Assembly (NCBI RefSeq): GCF_001423695.1
Contig: NZ_LMOZ01000001.1
Location: forward strand, 1,188,443 to 1,252,442
Direction: 5' to 3'
DNA length: 64,000 nucleotides
Origin: Leifsonia sp. Leaf336
Lineage (GTDB): Bacteria; Actinomycetota; Actinomycetes; Actinomycetales; Microbacteriaceae
In this document: in pieces, positions 37,682 through 45,439 of the stretch
Position numbering within the stretch: the stretch's first letter is position 1
Layout: each line of letters begins with the position of its first letter
The notes under the pieces: model-generated
Database searches by the model: none
Told to the model about the DNA's origin: nothing
The model's input: the letters and a program-made list of their open reading frames with translations, nothing else
Made by a program: the position numbers and the translations under genes

Positions 37682-38641
37682 ATGTCCGACGCCACCCCGC
37701 CCGGGACCGTTCCCGCCCTTCCCGAGAACCCGAAGCGCTCCAAGACGCCGTGGATCGTCGGCATCGCGATCGTCGCGATCGTGGCCGTCATCGGTGTCGT
37801 GTTCGCGGCCGTGAACGCCGGCAACGCGGGGTCTGCCGGCGCGGCCGGAAAGACCGTCACGGTCCGGATCGGGACGACAGAGCAGGCCGCGCCGTACTGG
37901 CCGATCCTGAAGAAGAAGGCGGCCGAGGAGGGCATCGACATCCAGGTCGTCGGCTTCCGCGACTACACGCAGGCCAATCCGGCGCTCGCCGACGGACAGC
38001 TCGACCTCAACCTGTTCCAGCACCTGCAGTTCCTCGCGAACTACAACGTGCAGTCCAAGCAGAACCTGGTCCCGATCGCCTCGACGCTGGTCGTTCCGCT
38101 GCCGCTGTACTCGAAGAAGTACACCTCGGTCGGCGCCATCCCGCAGGGCTCGCAGATCGCGATCCCCAACGACCCGACCAACCAGGCGCGCGCGCTGCTC
38201 GTCCTCCAGAAGGCCGGCCTCCTGAAGCTGAAGGACGGCGGGAACACGCTCGCGACCCCGGCCGACATCGTCGCCTCCGAGTCGAAGGTCTCCGTCATCC
38301 CGGTCGACGCCGCGCAGACCGCGCCCGCGCTGGACTCGGCGGCCGCCGCGATCGTGAACAACAACTTCGCGCTCACGGCCGGCCTCGACCCCAAGTCCGC
38401 CCTCTTCCAGGACGACCCGAAGAGCGCGACGGCCGAGCCGTACATCAACGCCTTCGTCGCCCGCGACAAGGACAAGGCCAACACGACCTACCTGAAGGTC
38501 GCCGAGCTGTACCACACCAAGGCCGTGCAGGACGCGGTGCTGGCGGACTCGAAGAACACCGCCGTGATCGTCCAGAAGCCCCAGGCCGACCTCATCGGGA
38601 TCCTGCACTCGCTCGAGAAGACGATCGAGGCGGCGAAGTAG
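37682..38641 (+). CDS. metQ: MetQ/NlpA-type methionine-binding protein, membrane-anchored
   Basis: A 319-residue substrate-binding protein of the methionine ABC importer. The NlpA domain begins VTVRIGTTEQAAPYWPILKK and includes LNLFQHLQFLANYN and IAIPNDPTNQARAL, the segment that lines the methionine site. Unlike most MetQ proteins, the N-terminal hydrophobic segment (about residues 24-44) has no lipobox cysteine. The protein may instead be held by an uncleaved helix. metN follows after four bases. Confidence 0.9.
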   Translation: MSDATPPGTVPALPENPKRSKTPWIVGIAIVAIVAVIGVVFAAVNAGNAGSAGAAGKTVTVRIGTTEQAAPYWPILKKKAAEEGIDIQVVGFRDYTQANPALADGQLDLNLFQHLQFLANYNVQSKQNLVPIASTLVVPLPLYSKKYTSVGAIPQGSQIAIPNDPTNQARALLVLQKAGLLKLKDGGNTLATPADIVASESKVSVIPVDAAQTAPALDSAAAAIVNNNFALTAGLDPKSALFQDDPKSATAEPYINAFVARDKDKANTTYLKVAELYHTKAVQDAVLADSKNTAVIVQKPQADLIGILHSLEKTIEAAK

Positions 38642-38645
38642 GAAC

Positions 38646-39671
38646 GTGAGCTCCCTCATCGAGTTCCGCGGCGTCACCAAGAGCTTCCGCTCGGGTGACG
38701 CCGCGGTCGCCGCTGTCGAGAACATCGACCTGACGATCGAACGCGGCGAGATCTTCGGCATCATCGGCTACTCGGGCGCGGGCAAGAGCACGCTGCTGCG
38801 GCTCATCAACGCGCTCGAGCACCCGACCTCCGGCTCGGTGATCGTGGACGGCCGCGACCTGACCACGCTGCGCGAGCGCGAGCTGCGCGGCGTGCGCGCA
38901 GGCATCGGAATGATCTTCCAGCAGTTCAACCTGTTCCGGTCGCGCACGGTCTTCGCGAACATCGCCTATCCGCTCAAGGTCGCGGGCTGGCCGGCCGACA
39001 GGCGCAAGCAGCGCGTCGCCGAGCTCCTCGCGTTCGTCGGGCTGACGGAGAAGGCGTGGGCGTACCCCGACCAGCTCTCGGGAGGCCAGAAGCAGCGCGT
39101 GGGGATCGCCCGGGCTCTCGCGACGAACCCCGCCATCCTCCTCGCCGACGAAGCCACCAGCGCCCTCGACCCGGAGACCACCTCCGACGTGCTGGCCCTG
39201 CTGAAGCGGGTCAACGACGAGCTCGGCGTCACCATCGTCGTCATCACGCACGAGATGGAGGTCGTGCGTTCGATCGCCGACCGCGTCGCGGTCCTCGATG
39301 CAGGCCGGGTGATCGAGACCGGGAGCGTCTTCGAGGTGTTCTCGAACCCGCAGACGCCCACCTCGCAGCGCTTCGTCGGCACGGTTCTGCGCAACCAGCC
39401 GGGGGAGGCCGACGTCGAGCGCCTGCGCGGCAAGCACTCCGGCCGGATCGTCTCGGCCCGCATCCACGACGACGGCCGACTCGGCGCTGTGCTCTCCGAC
39501 GCCGTCGGCCGCCACGGCGTGCGCTTCGAGATCGTCTACGGCGGCATCTCCGCGCTGCAGGGCAAGTCGTTCGGCAGCCTCACCCTCGAGCTGCTCGGCG
39601 AGCCGGACGCCGTGGACGCGCTGATCGCCGACCTCCGCACGGTCACCGAGGTCGAGGAGGTGGCGGCATGA
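38646..39671 (+). CDS. metN: Methionine ABC transporter ATP-binding protein MetN
   Basis: A 341-residue ATPase. Walker A is GYSGAGKST (residues 41-49), the signature is LSGGQKQRVGIARAL, and Walker B is ILLADEATSALD. A C-terminal NIL (ACT-like) domain of about 75 residues follows, which binds methionine and inhibits transport in E. coli MetN. GTG start, four bases after metQ. The stop overlaps the metI ATG. Confidence 0.96.
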   Translation: MSSLIEFRGVTKSFRSGDAAVAAVENIDLTIERGEIFGIIGYSGAGKSTLLRLINALEHPTSGSVIVDGRDLTTLRERELRGVRAGIGMIFQQFNLFRSRTVFANIAYPLKVAGWPADRRKQRVAELLAFVGLTEKAWAYPDQLSGGQKQRVGIARALATNPAILLADEATSALDPETTSDVLALLKRVNDELGVTIVVITHEMEVVRSIADRVAVLDAGRVIETGSVFEVFSNPQTPTSQRFVGTVLRNQPGEADVERLRGKHSGRIVSARIHDDGRLGAVLSDAVGRHGVRFEIVYGGISALQGKSFGSLTLELLGEPDAVDALIADLRTVTEVEEVAA

Positions 39672-40327
39672 CCGACTGGTCGACCCTGTGGCCGGTGTAT
39701 CTGACCTCCATCGGCCAGACGTTGTGGATGGTCGTCGCGACGCTCGTGCTCGGCGGCGTGCTCGGGCTGGCGCTCGGCGTGCTGCTGTACACGACGCGAC
39801 CGGGCGGACTGCTGCAGAACCGCGCCCTGTCGGCGGTGCTGAACGTGCTGGTCAACTTCATCCGGCCGATCCCGTTCATCATCTTCATGACGGCGGTCGC
39901 CCCGCTGACACAGGCGGTGCTCGGGACGTTCCTCGGCACTCCGGCGGCGATCTTCCCGATGACGATCGCGGCGACGTTCGCGATCTCACGGATCGTCGAG
40001 CAGAACCTGGTGACGATCGACCCCGGAGTGATCGAGGCCGCGCGGGCGATGGGGTCGAGCCCGTGGCGGATCATCTCGACGCTGTTGATCCCGGAGGCGC
40101 TCGGGCCGCTGATCCTCGGCTACACCTTCGTGTTCGTCGCGATCGTGGACCTCTCGGCCGTCGCCGGCAGTCTGGGCGGCGGGGGCCTCGGCGACTTCGC
40201 GATCTCGTACGGCTACCAGCGCTACAACTGGGTCGTGACCTGGGTCGCCGTCCTCACCATCGTCGTGCTGGTGCAGCTCGCGCAGTTCCTCGGCAACGCT
40301 CTGGCCCGCAAAGCGCTCCGCCGCTGA
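39668..40327 (+). CDS. metI: Methionine ABC transporter permease MetI
   Basis: A 219-residue permease with five predicted helices. The EAA loop that contacts MetN is EAARAMGSSPWRIISTLLIPEA. The ATG overlaps the metN stop as ATGA. With MetQ and MetN it forms the complete importer. Confidence 0.95.
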   Translation: MTDWSTLWPVYLTSIGQTLWMVVATLVLGGVLGLALGVLLYTTRPGGLLQNRALSAVLNVLVNFIRPIPFIIFMTAVAPLTQAVLGTFLGTPAAIFPMTIAATFAISRIVEQNLVTIDPGVIEAARAMGSSPWRIISTLLIPEALGPLILGYTFVFVAIVDLSAVAGSLGGGGLGDFAISYGYQRYNWVVTWVAVLTIVVLVQLAQFLGNALARKALRR

Positions 40328-40352
40328 GCCCGCACCGGCGGCTACGCGGCGG

Positions 40353-41612
40353 CTACCCGGCGGGCGGGGCTGGCGGGGAGGGCGTGTAGCGGCCGACGGG
40401 CCGGAGGCGGAGCGGGCGCTCGCGGTACTCCGCGAGAGCGTGCACGATCCACCCGGCTGTGCGAGCGGTGGCGAAGATCACCTCGCCTGCGTCGTCGGCC
40501 ATCCCGCCGGCGAGAGAGAGCGCGGCGAGGGCGAGGTCCGAGTTCGGGGCGGTGCCCGTGCGGTCGTGGAGGAGCGCGGCCAGCGACTCCACGGCCTCCA
40601 CCACGATCGCTCCTTCGGGGTCGTCGGCGAGCATGCCCAACAGGATCCGCGCGCGCGGGTCGCCGGCGGGGTAGAGCGGCTGGCCGAACCCGGGCACGGG
40701 GCCACGCCCGTCCACCACGGCGTCGGCGACGACGCGGGCAGGCTCCTCGCCCGCGGCGACGCGCGCGAGCATCCGCTGGGCGGCGCGGCTCGCGTTGCCG
40801 TGCAGCGGCGAGTCGAGGGCGCCGAGGCCCGCGACGACGACGGCGTACGGCGTCGCCCGCGCGGACGCCGCGGCTCGTGCGGCGAGCGTCGACACGGCGA
40901 GGTCGTGGTCGAGAAGAAGCACGAGCGCCGCATCGAGCGTGCGCAGCAACGGAACCGTCGGGGGCCGAGGCGACAGGCGCGACCAGAGCTCCGCCGCCAG
41001 ACTCGGCGCCACCGGAGGCGAGAGCACCGGCAGCACCTCGACCATGCCCGCGATGAGCCGTTCGGCCGCCCCCGCCACGGCCTCCGGGTCGAGGGAGGTG
41101 CGCAGCGGGTCGGCGGCGGCCAGCGCCGTCACCGCCACGAGCTGACGGTCGCGGTCGCCGGCGCCCGGCGGGAGGGCCTCCGCCACACGTCGGGCGGCGT
41201 CCAGCCCGGGGCCGGCGGCGAAGTGCGCCGACGGCTCCCAGCGGCCGGTGAGCGCCCAGCGCGCCACCACCTCGAACGGCTCGCCGGCCAGGTCGGCGGC
41301 CGGTCGACCCCGGTAGTAGAGCTCGCCGTCGTCGATGAGCGCGAAGTCGGTGTCGATGACCATGAGCGGACGTCCCTCCGATCGCGCGGGGGAGGCCGGC
41401 GCCTTGCGTCGGCGGGCGGCGGCGAACGCCTCGACCTCCAACGGGTCGAACGACGACCCCGTCGCGGTGCGGGCGCGGCCGAGGAGCCCGCGCGCCACAT
41501 AGGCGTACAGCGTCTCCACTTTGACTCCGAGACGCTCGGCGGTCTGCTCCGCGCTGAGCCGGGGGAGGCTCGAGCCGTTCGAGAAGTCCGGTGCGCTGGC
41601 AGAGGCAGCCAT
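40353..41612 (-). CDS. Citrate-synthase-like protein with N-terminal helix-turn-helix domain
   Basis: A 419-residue protein. Residues about 18-65 form an excisionase/MerR-like helix-turn-helix (LSAEQTAERLGVKVETLYAY). The rest is a citrate synthase fold. Of the residues matching the pig enzyme's catalytic triad, the first His is kept (His271, SPLHGNAS) and a candidate Asp is present (Asp359), but the second is Gln311 in GFGQPLY, where active enzymes have GFGH. Its neighbour keeps that His. It is likely a regulator or sensor derived from citrate synthase, or an enzyme with altered activity. Divergent from the paralogue over a palindrome. Confidence 0.85.
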   Translation of the reverse strand: MAASASAPDFSNGSSLPRLSAEQTAERLGVKVETLYAYVARGLLGRARTATGSSFDPLEVEAFAAARRRKAPASPARSEGRPLMVIDTDFALIDDGELYYRGRPAADLAGEPFEVVARWALTGRWEPSAHFAAGPGLDAARRVAEALPPGAGDRDRQLVAVTALAAADPLRTSLDPEAVAGAAERLIAGMVEVLPVLSPPVAPSLAAELWSRLSPRPPTVPLLRTLDAALVLLLDHDLAVSTLAARAAASARATPYAVVVAGLGALDSPLHGNASRAAQRMLARVAAGEEPARVVADAVVDGRGPVPGFGQPLYPAGDPRARILLGMLADDPEGAIVVEAVESLAALLHDRTGTAPNSDLALAALSLAGGMADDAGEVIFATARTAGWIVHALAEYRERPLRLRPVGRYTPSPPAPPAG

Positions 41613-41613
41613 A

Positions 41614-41626
41614 TTGATCCGATCAA
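41614..41626. promoter_or_regulatory. Palindrome TTGATC-C-GATCAA between the citrate synthase genes
   Basis: A perfect six-base inverted repeat with a one-base centre. It lies two bases from the start of the helix-turn-helix protein and just upstream of the -35 of the paralogue, a good position for an operator controlling both genes. Confidence 0.6.
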
Positions 41627-41628
41627 CG

Positions 41629-41657
41629 TTGACGTTCGTACAATCCACGTCCACACT
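41629..41657 (+). promoter_or_regulatory. Promoter of the citrate synthase gene
   Basis: TTGACG at 41629-41634 and CACACT at 41652-41657 are separated by 17 bases, and the -10 ends six bases before the ATG. The expected transcription start would be at or within a base or two of the ATG. Confidence 0.6.
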
Positions 41658-41663
41658 ACTGGC

Positions 41664-42833
41664 ATGGACCGCATGAACGACACCCTCATCGACGTCCCCC
41701 GCGGACTGACCAACGTCGTCGCCGCGCACACCGCCCTGGGCGACGTGCGCGGGCAGGAGGGGTTCTACCACTACCGCCAGTACTCCGCGATCGATCTCGC
41801 GCGGGAGCGCAGCTTCGAGGACGCCTGGTACCTGCTGCTGTTCGGCGAACTCCCGTCTCCCGGCGAGCTGGCGGCGTTCCGGGAGCGCATCGCGGGCGCG
41901 CGACGAGTCCCCGCCGAGGTCGCCGAGCTGCTGCCGTCGATCGCCCGGCTGACGGCGGATGGCGACGCCCTCGCCGGCCTGCGGATGGCGCTCGCCGCCG
42001 TCGCCGCGCACGACCGGATGCGGCCGGTGTACGACGAGGACCCCGAGGGGCGCGTCCGGGACGCGATCCGCGTCGCCGCCGTCACCCCGGTGCTCCTGGC
42101 GTCCCTCCACGCCTACGAGACCGGCGGCACGCCTCCCGAGCCGCGCGACGACCTCGGACACGTGGCCGACTACCTCCGACTGGTCACGGGCCGCGTGCCG
42201 GACGCCGCCCACGAGCACGCGTTGAGCGCCTACCTGACCGCGGCCATCGACCACGGCTTCAACGCCTCCACGTTCACGGCGCGCGTCATCGCGTCGACCG
42301 GCGCCGATGTCGCGGCGGCCGTCGACGGCGCGCTCGGGGCGCTCGCGGGCCCGCTGCACGGGGGAGCGCCGAGCCGCGCGCTCGACACGCTCGACGCGAT
42401 CGGCACCCCCGACCGCATCGACGAGTGGATCACGGCGACCGTCCGCGGCGGTGGCCGCGTGATGGGCTTCGGTCACGCCGTGTACCGCACGGAGGATCCG
42501 CGCTCACGGCTGCTGCGCGACGTGGCGGAGGGGTTCGGCGGCGACCGGGTGGCGTTCGCGGTGCGGGTGGAGGAGCGCGTGCAGCAGTTGCTCGCCGAGC
42601 TCAAGCCCGGGCGCGAGCTGCACACCAACGTCGAGTTCTACGCCGGTGTCGTGATGGAGCTGTGCGGGATCCCGCGCTCGCTGTTCACGCCGACGTTCGC
42701 GGTCGCGCGTGTCGTCGGCTGGACGGCGCACATCCTGGAGCAGGCGGCCGACGGCAAGATCCTCCGCCCGTCGTCGCGGTACGACGGACCCGCCGCCCCG
42801 ATGCCGTTGCCGGTGACCACGGCTGCGGCCTGA
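41664..42833 (+). CDS. Citrate synthase family enzyme
   Basis: A 389-residue enzyme condensing an acyl-CoA with an oxo-acid, either citrate or 2-methylcitrate synthesis. Catalytic segments are GPLHGGAPS (His232) and MGFGHAVYRTEDPR (His271). The position of the third catalytic residue reads NVEFYAG, so Glu323 replaces the usual Asp. Related genes occur as a divergent pair with a helix-turn-helix paralogue in actinobacteria. No prpD or prpB homologue is nearby, so a methylcitrate role is not supported by context. Confidence 0.88.
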   Translation: MDRMNDTLIDVPRGLTNVVAAHTALGDVRGQEGFYHYRQYSAIDLARERSFEDAWYLLLFGELPSPGELAAFRERIAGARRVPAEVAELLPSIARLTADGDALAGLRMALAAVAAHDRMRPVYDEDPEGRVRDAIRVAAVTPVLLASLHAYETGGTPPEPRDDLGHVADYLRLVTGRVPDAAHEHALSAYLTAAIDHGFNASTFTARVIASTGADVAAAVDGALGALAGPLHGGAPSRALDTLDAIGTPDRIDEWITATVRGGGRVMGFGHAVYRTEDPRSRLLRDVAEGFGGDRVAFAVRVEERVQQLLAELKPGRELHTNVEFYAGVVMELCGIPRSLFTPTFAVARVVGWTAHILEQAADGKILRPSSRYDGPAAPMPLPVTTAAA

Positions 42834-42925
42834 GCAGCGGAACCGCTGTCGCCGCCCGCGGAGTGGAGCGTATCGTGCTGAACGGGCGGAGAGTCCCCGA
42901 TGCGGAGCGGGCGGAGGCGAGCACG

Positions 42926-43561
42926 ATGCGCGGAGCGGTGCGGCACGTGGAGTGGGTCGGCGACGAGGATCCGGAGCGCTTGGAGGCGGCGGTCGTCACC
43001 TTCGCGCCCGACCGATTGGATGCGCTCGGCACCTCCCGCACGACGGACTACGTCACGAGCTGGGCATTGGAGACCGGGCCGGACTGGGTGACCTCCCGGC
43101 TGTCGGTCGCCGTCGACGGGCGCGGCTTCACGCGCTGGCTGGTCCTCACCCGCGACGGGCACGGCCGGTGGGAGTCGGAGTCGTACACGCACGGCGACGA
43201 CCGCTACCACGAGGAGCCCATGGCTGCTCCGGGGATCGCGGATCCGTCGGGCCTCGGTGGTGCCCTGGACTGCGACCTGGCGCTGTGCCCGGTGACCAAC
43301 ACGATGCCGATCCTGCGGCTGGGCGCACTGCAGGGTCTGGAGGAGACCGAACTGACGATGGCGTGGGTGGACCTGCCCTCGCTGGAGGTCGTCGCCAGCC
43401 GGCAGGCATACAGCGCGGCACACCCGTTCGACCCGGAGGCCGGGCGCGCGATCGTGCGCTATCGCAGCGTCGGCAGCGGCTTCACGGCTGACCTGGGCGT
43501 CGACGAGGACGGACTCGTCATCGACTACCCGCGCCTGGCCCGCCGCATCCGCACCCGCTGA
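42926..43561 (+). CDS. Putative glycolipid-binding domain protein
   Basis: A 211-residue protein similar to the glycolipid-binding family PF06475. Recognisable parts are RHVEWVG near the start, TDYVTSWALETGPDWVTSRL, and the LDCDLALCPVTNTMPILRLG segment that marks the family. The last third is a beta-rich end with YRSVGSGFTADLGVDEDGLV. The function is poorly known. I chose the ATG with GGAGG seven bases upstream; GTG codons at 42863 and 42875 could extend it by up to 21 residues. Convergent with the following MFS gene. Confidence 0.8.
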   Translation: MRGAVRHVEWVGDEDPERLEAAVVTFAPDRLDALGTSRTTDYVTSWALETGPDWVTSRLSVAVDGRGFTRWLVLTRDGHGRWESESYTHGDDRYHEEPMAAPGIADPSGLGGALDCDLALCPVTNTMPILRLGALQGLEETELTMAWVDLPSLEVVASRQAYSAAHPFDPEAGRAIVRYRSVGSGFTADLGVDEDGLVIDYPRLARRIRTR

Positions 43562-43585
43562 GCGCAGAGCCCGGAGTGCCCGGGT

Positions 43586-44935
43586 TCAGGGCGTGGGCGC
43601 GAGCGCGTCGTACTGGCGGAAGCCGCGCTGGACGCGCACGACCGTGGCGACGAGCACCACGATCAGGAGGCCGCCGAGCAGCGGCGGGAACCACAGCGCG
43701 CCGGTGAGTGCGAGCACGCCGATGTAGAGGTCGCCGAGGCGCGGGCCTCCCGTCACGACGACGGTGAACACGCCCTGCAGCCGCCCGCGCATGACGTCGG
43801 GCGCGGAGGCCTGGAGGATGGTCATCCGGAAGATCGAGCTGACGTTGTCCGCCGCACCGGACGCCGCGAGCAGCACCGTCGCCGCGATCAGCGCAGGGAG
43901 GTTCGCCTCGGCGAACGAGGCGCCGCCTCCTGCCGTGCCGCTGAACGCGACCACGGCGAGCACGATACCGAAGCCGAGGATGGATGCGCCGTAGACCAGG
44001 ATCGCCCGCTCGACCGCACGGCCCTGCCAGCGCACGTGCCCGAGGCGGCCGGAGAACACGCTCGAGACCAGGGTGCCGACCGCGCCGGCGGCGGTCAGGA
44101 TGCCGACGGTGACCGGGCCTCCGCCGATCAGCAGCGCGCCGACCGCGGGGAACAGGGCGCGGGGCTGGCCGAACGTCATCGCGATGAGGTCGAGCACGAA
44201 CGTCATGGAGAGGTTGGGTGCGGACTTCAGGAAGCGCAGCCCCTGCAGCACCGACGAGAATCCGGCGCTCTGCCGCTCGCCCTCCGGCACGATCGACGGC
44301 AGGGTGAAGATGCCGAGGAACGCCGCTGTGAACAGGATGACGTCGACGGTGTACGTCCACGGGATGCCGACGCTCGCGACGAGGAGGCCCGCCATCGCGG
44401 GACCGACGGTGACCATGACGCCCATGCTGATACCGCCGAGCGCGCTCGCCGCCGGAAGCAATCGGGGTGGCAGGAGGCGCGGCGTGATCGCCTGCCGGGT
44501 GGCGCCGATCATGACCGTCGCCACCGCGTTGATCGTCGTGAGCAGGTACAGCGGCCAGACGACCTGGATGTGCATCCAGGCGAAGACCGCGATGCCGGCG
44601 GTGGAGGCCCAGGCAACGATCGCGGTGACGAGCGCGACGGTGCGCCGGTCGAAGGCGTCCGCGAGCACGCCGCCGTAGAGTCCGAACACGATCATCGGGA
44701 CGAGCGCGAAGAGCGCGACCAGCGAGACCGCGAGGGTCGAGTGGGTGAGGTCGTAGATGTGGAGGCCGACGGCCACGACCGTCATCTGGCCGCCGATGCC
44801 CGAGATGGCGCCTCCGGCCCAGAGCCGGGCGAATGCCGGCGACTCCCTCAGCGGGCTGAGGTCGACGAAGTGCCGCGTATGCGACAGCCGTGTATCGTCG
44901 GGCTCCTTCGTGCCCGGGGCCTGCTCGGTGCTCAG
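43586..44935 (-). CDS. MFS transporter, EntS-like exporter family (probable CTG start)
   Basis: A transporter of about 449 residues with 12 helices, of the MFS_3/EntS-like type. Family features are SPLRESPAFARLWAGGAISG at the N terminus, the loop motif YGGVLADAFDRRTVALVTA and ATRQAITPRLLPPRLLPAAS. No ATG, GTG or TTG is in frame between 45196, inside the upstream gene, and the first helix. A CTG overlaps the upstream stop as CTGA and is the best candidate start. A second CTG 18 codons later (Leu in TRLSHTRHF) is possible. The export substrate is unknown. Confidence 0.83.
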   Translation of the reverse strand: MSTEQAPGTKEPDDTRLSHTRHFVDLSPLRESPAFARLWAGGAISGIGGQMTVVAVGLHIYDLTHSTLAVSLVALFALVPMIVFGLYGGVLADAFDRRTVALVTAIVAWASTAGIAVFAWMHIQVVWPLYLLTTINAVATVMIGATRQAITPRLLPPRLLPAASALGGISMGVMVTVGPAMAGLLVASVGIPWTYTVDVILFTAAFLGIFTLPSIVPEGERQSAGFSSVLQGLRFLKSAPNLSMTFVLDLIAMTFGQPRALFPAVGALLIGGGPVTVGILTAAGAVGTLVSSVFSGRLGHVRWQGRAVERAILVYGASILGFGIVLAVVAFSGTAGGGASFAEANLPALIAATVLLAASGAADNVSSIFRMTILQASAPDVMRGRLQGVFTVVVTGGPRLGDLYIGVLALTGALWFPPLLGGLLIVVLVATVVRVQRGFRQYDALAPTP

Positions 44936-45378
44936 AACCGGGGCTTCTTGCTGAGCGAGACGGCCGCCAGCGAGAAGACGACGCCGAAGGCCATGATGGT
45001 CACGGTGACCGCCTGCAGCACGACCTGCCAGAACGGCACGAACGGCGTGACGGAGACCCAGAGCCAGAGGATGGCGCCGATCAGGGTGATGACGTAGCTG
45101 AAGGTGCGGCGGGCGTAGAGCGCGTTGAGCGACACGACCGTGGCGGCGACCGACACCTGGAACAGCGGGAGGAACTCGTCGGCGTTGCCGGTCCACGTGT
45201 AGACGAGGCTGATGACGCCGATGACCAGGCTGATCAGCACGATGAGGGTCGCGATCGCGTTGCCCACCATCGGCGGGAGCGTCGCGCTCAGGCTGCGGAC
45301 GAGACCGCCGTGCTCGTCGTCGACGACGACATCGTCGGAGGCGGTGTGGTGGGGGTCGGCGATCGTGTGCGTGCTCAC
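44932..45378 (-). CDS. Small four-helix membrane protein of unknown function
   Basis: A 148-residue protein with a polar N terminus and about four membrane helices, the first near MVGNAIATLIVLISLVIGVI and the last near IMAFGVVFSLAAVSL. I do not recognise a family. On the minus strand TAGGAT ends seven bases before the GTG start, so the mRNA is probably leaderless. It overlaps the start of the MFS exporter by four bases and may assist or be co-regulated with it. It diverges from the PAP2/kinase gene with 61 bases between starts. Confidence 0.75.
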   Translation of the reverse strand: MSTHTIADPHHTASDDVVVDDEHGGLVRSLSATLPPMVGNAIATLIVLISLVIGVISLVYTWTGNADEFLPLFQVSVAATVVSLNALYARRTFSYVITLIGAILWLWVSVTPFVPFWQVVLQAVTVTIMAFGVVFSLAAVSLSKKPRF

Positions 45379-45439
45379 GTCGAAGATCCTACCGCCCGAC
45401 GGCAGCGGGCGCCGCACACGGGGCGGGTACGGTGAAGGC

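Noticed and set aside
42863-42925. Longer start for the glycolipid-binding protein
   Set aside because: GTG codons at 42863 and 42875 are possible, but only the ATG at 42926 has a well-placed GGAGG.
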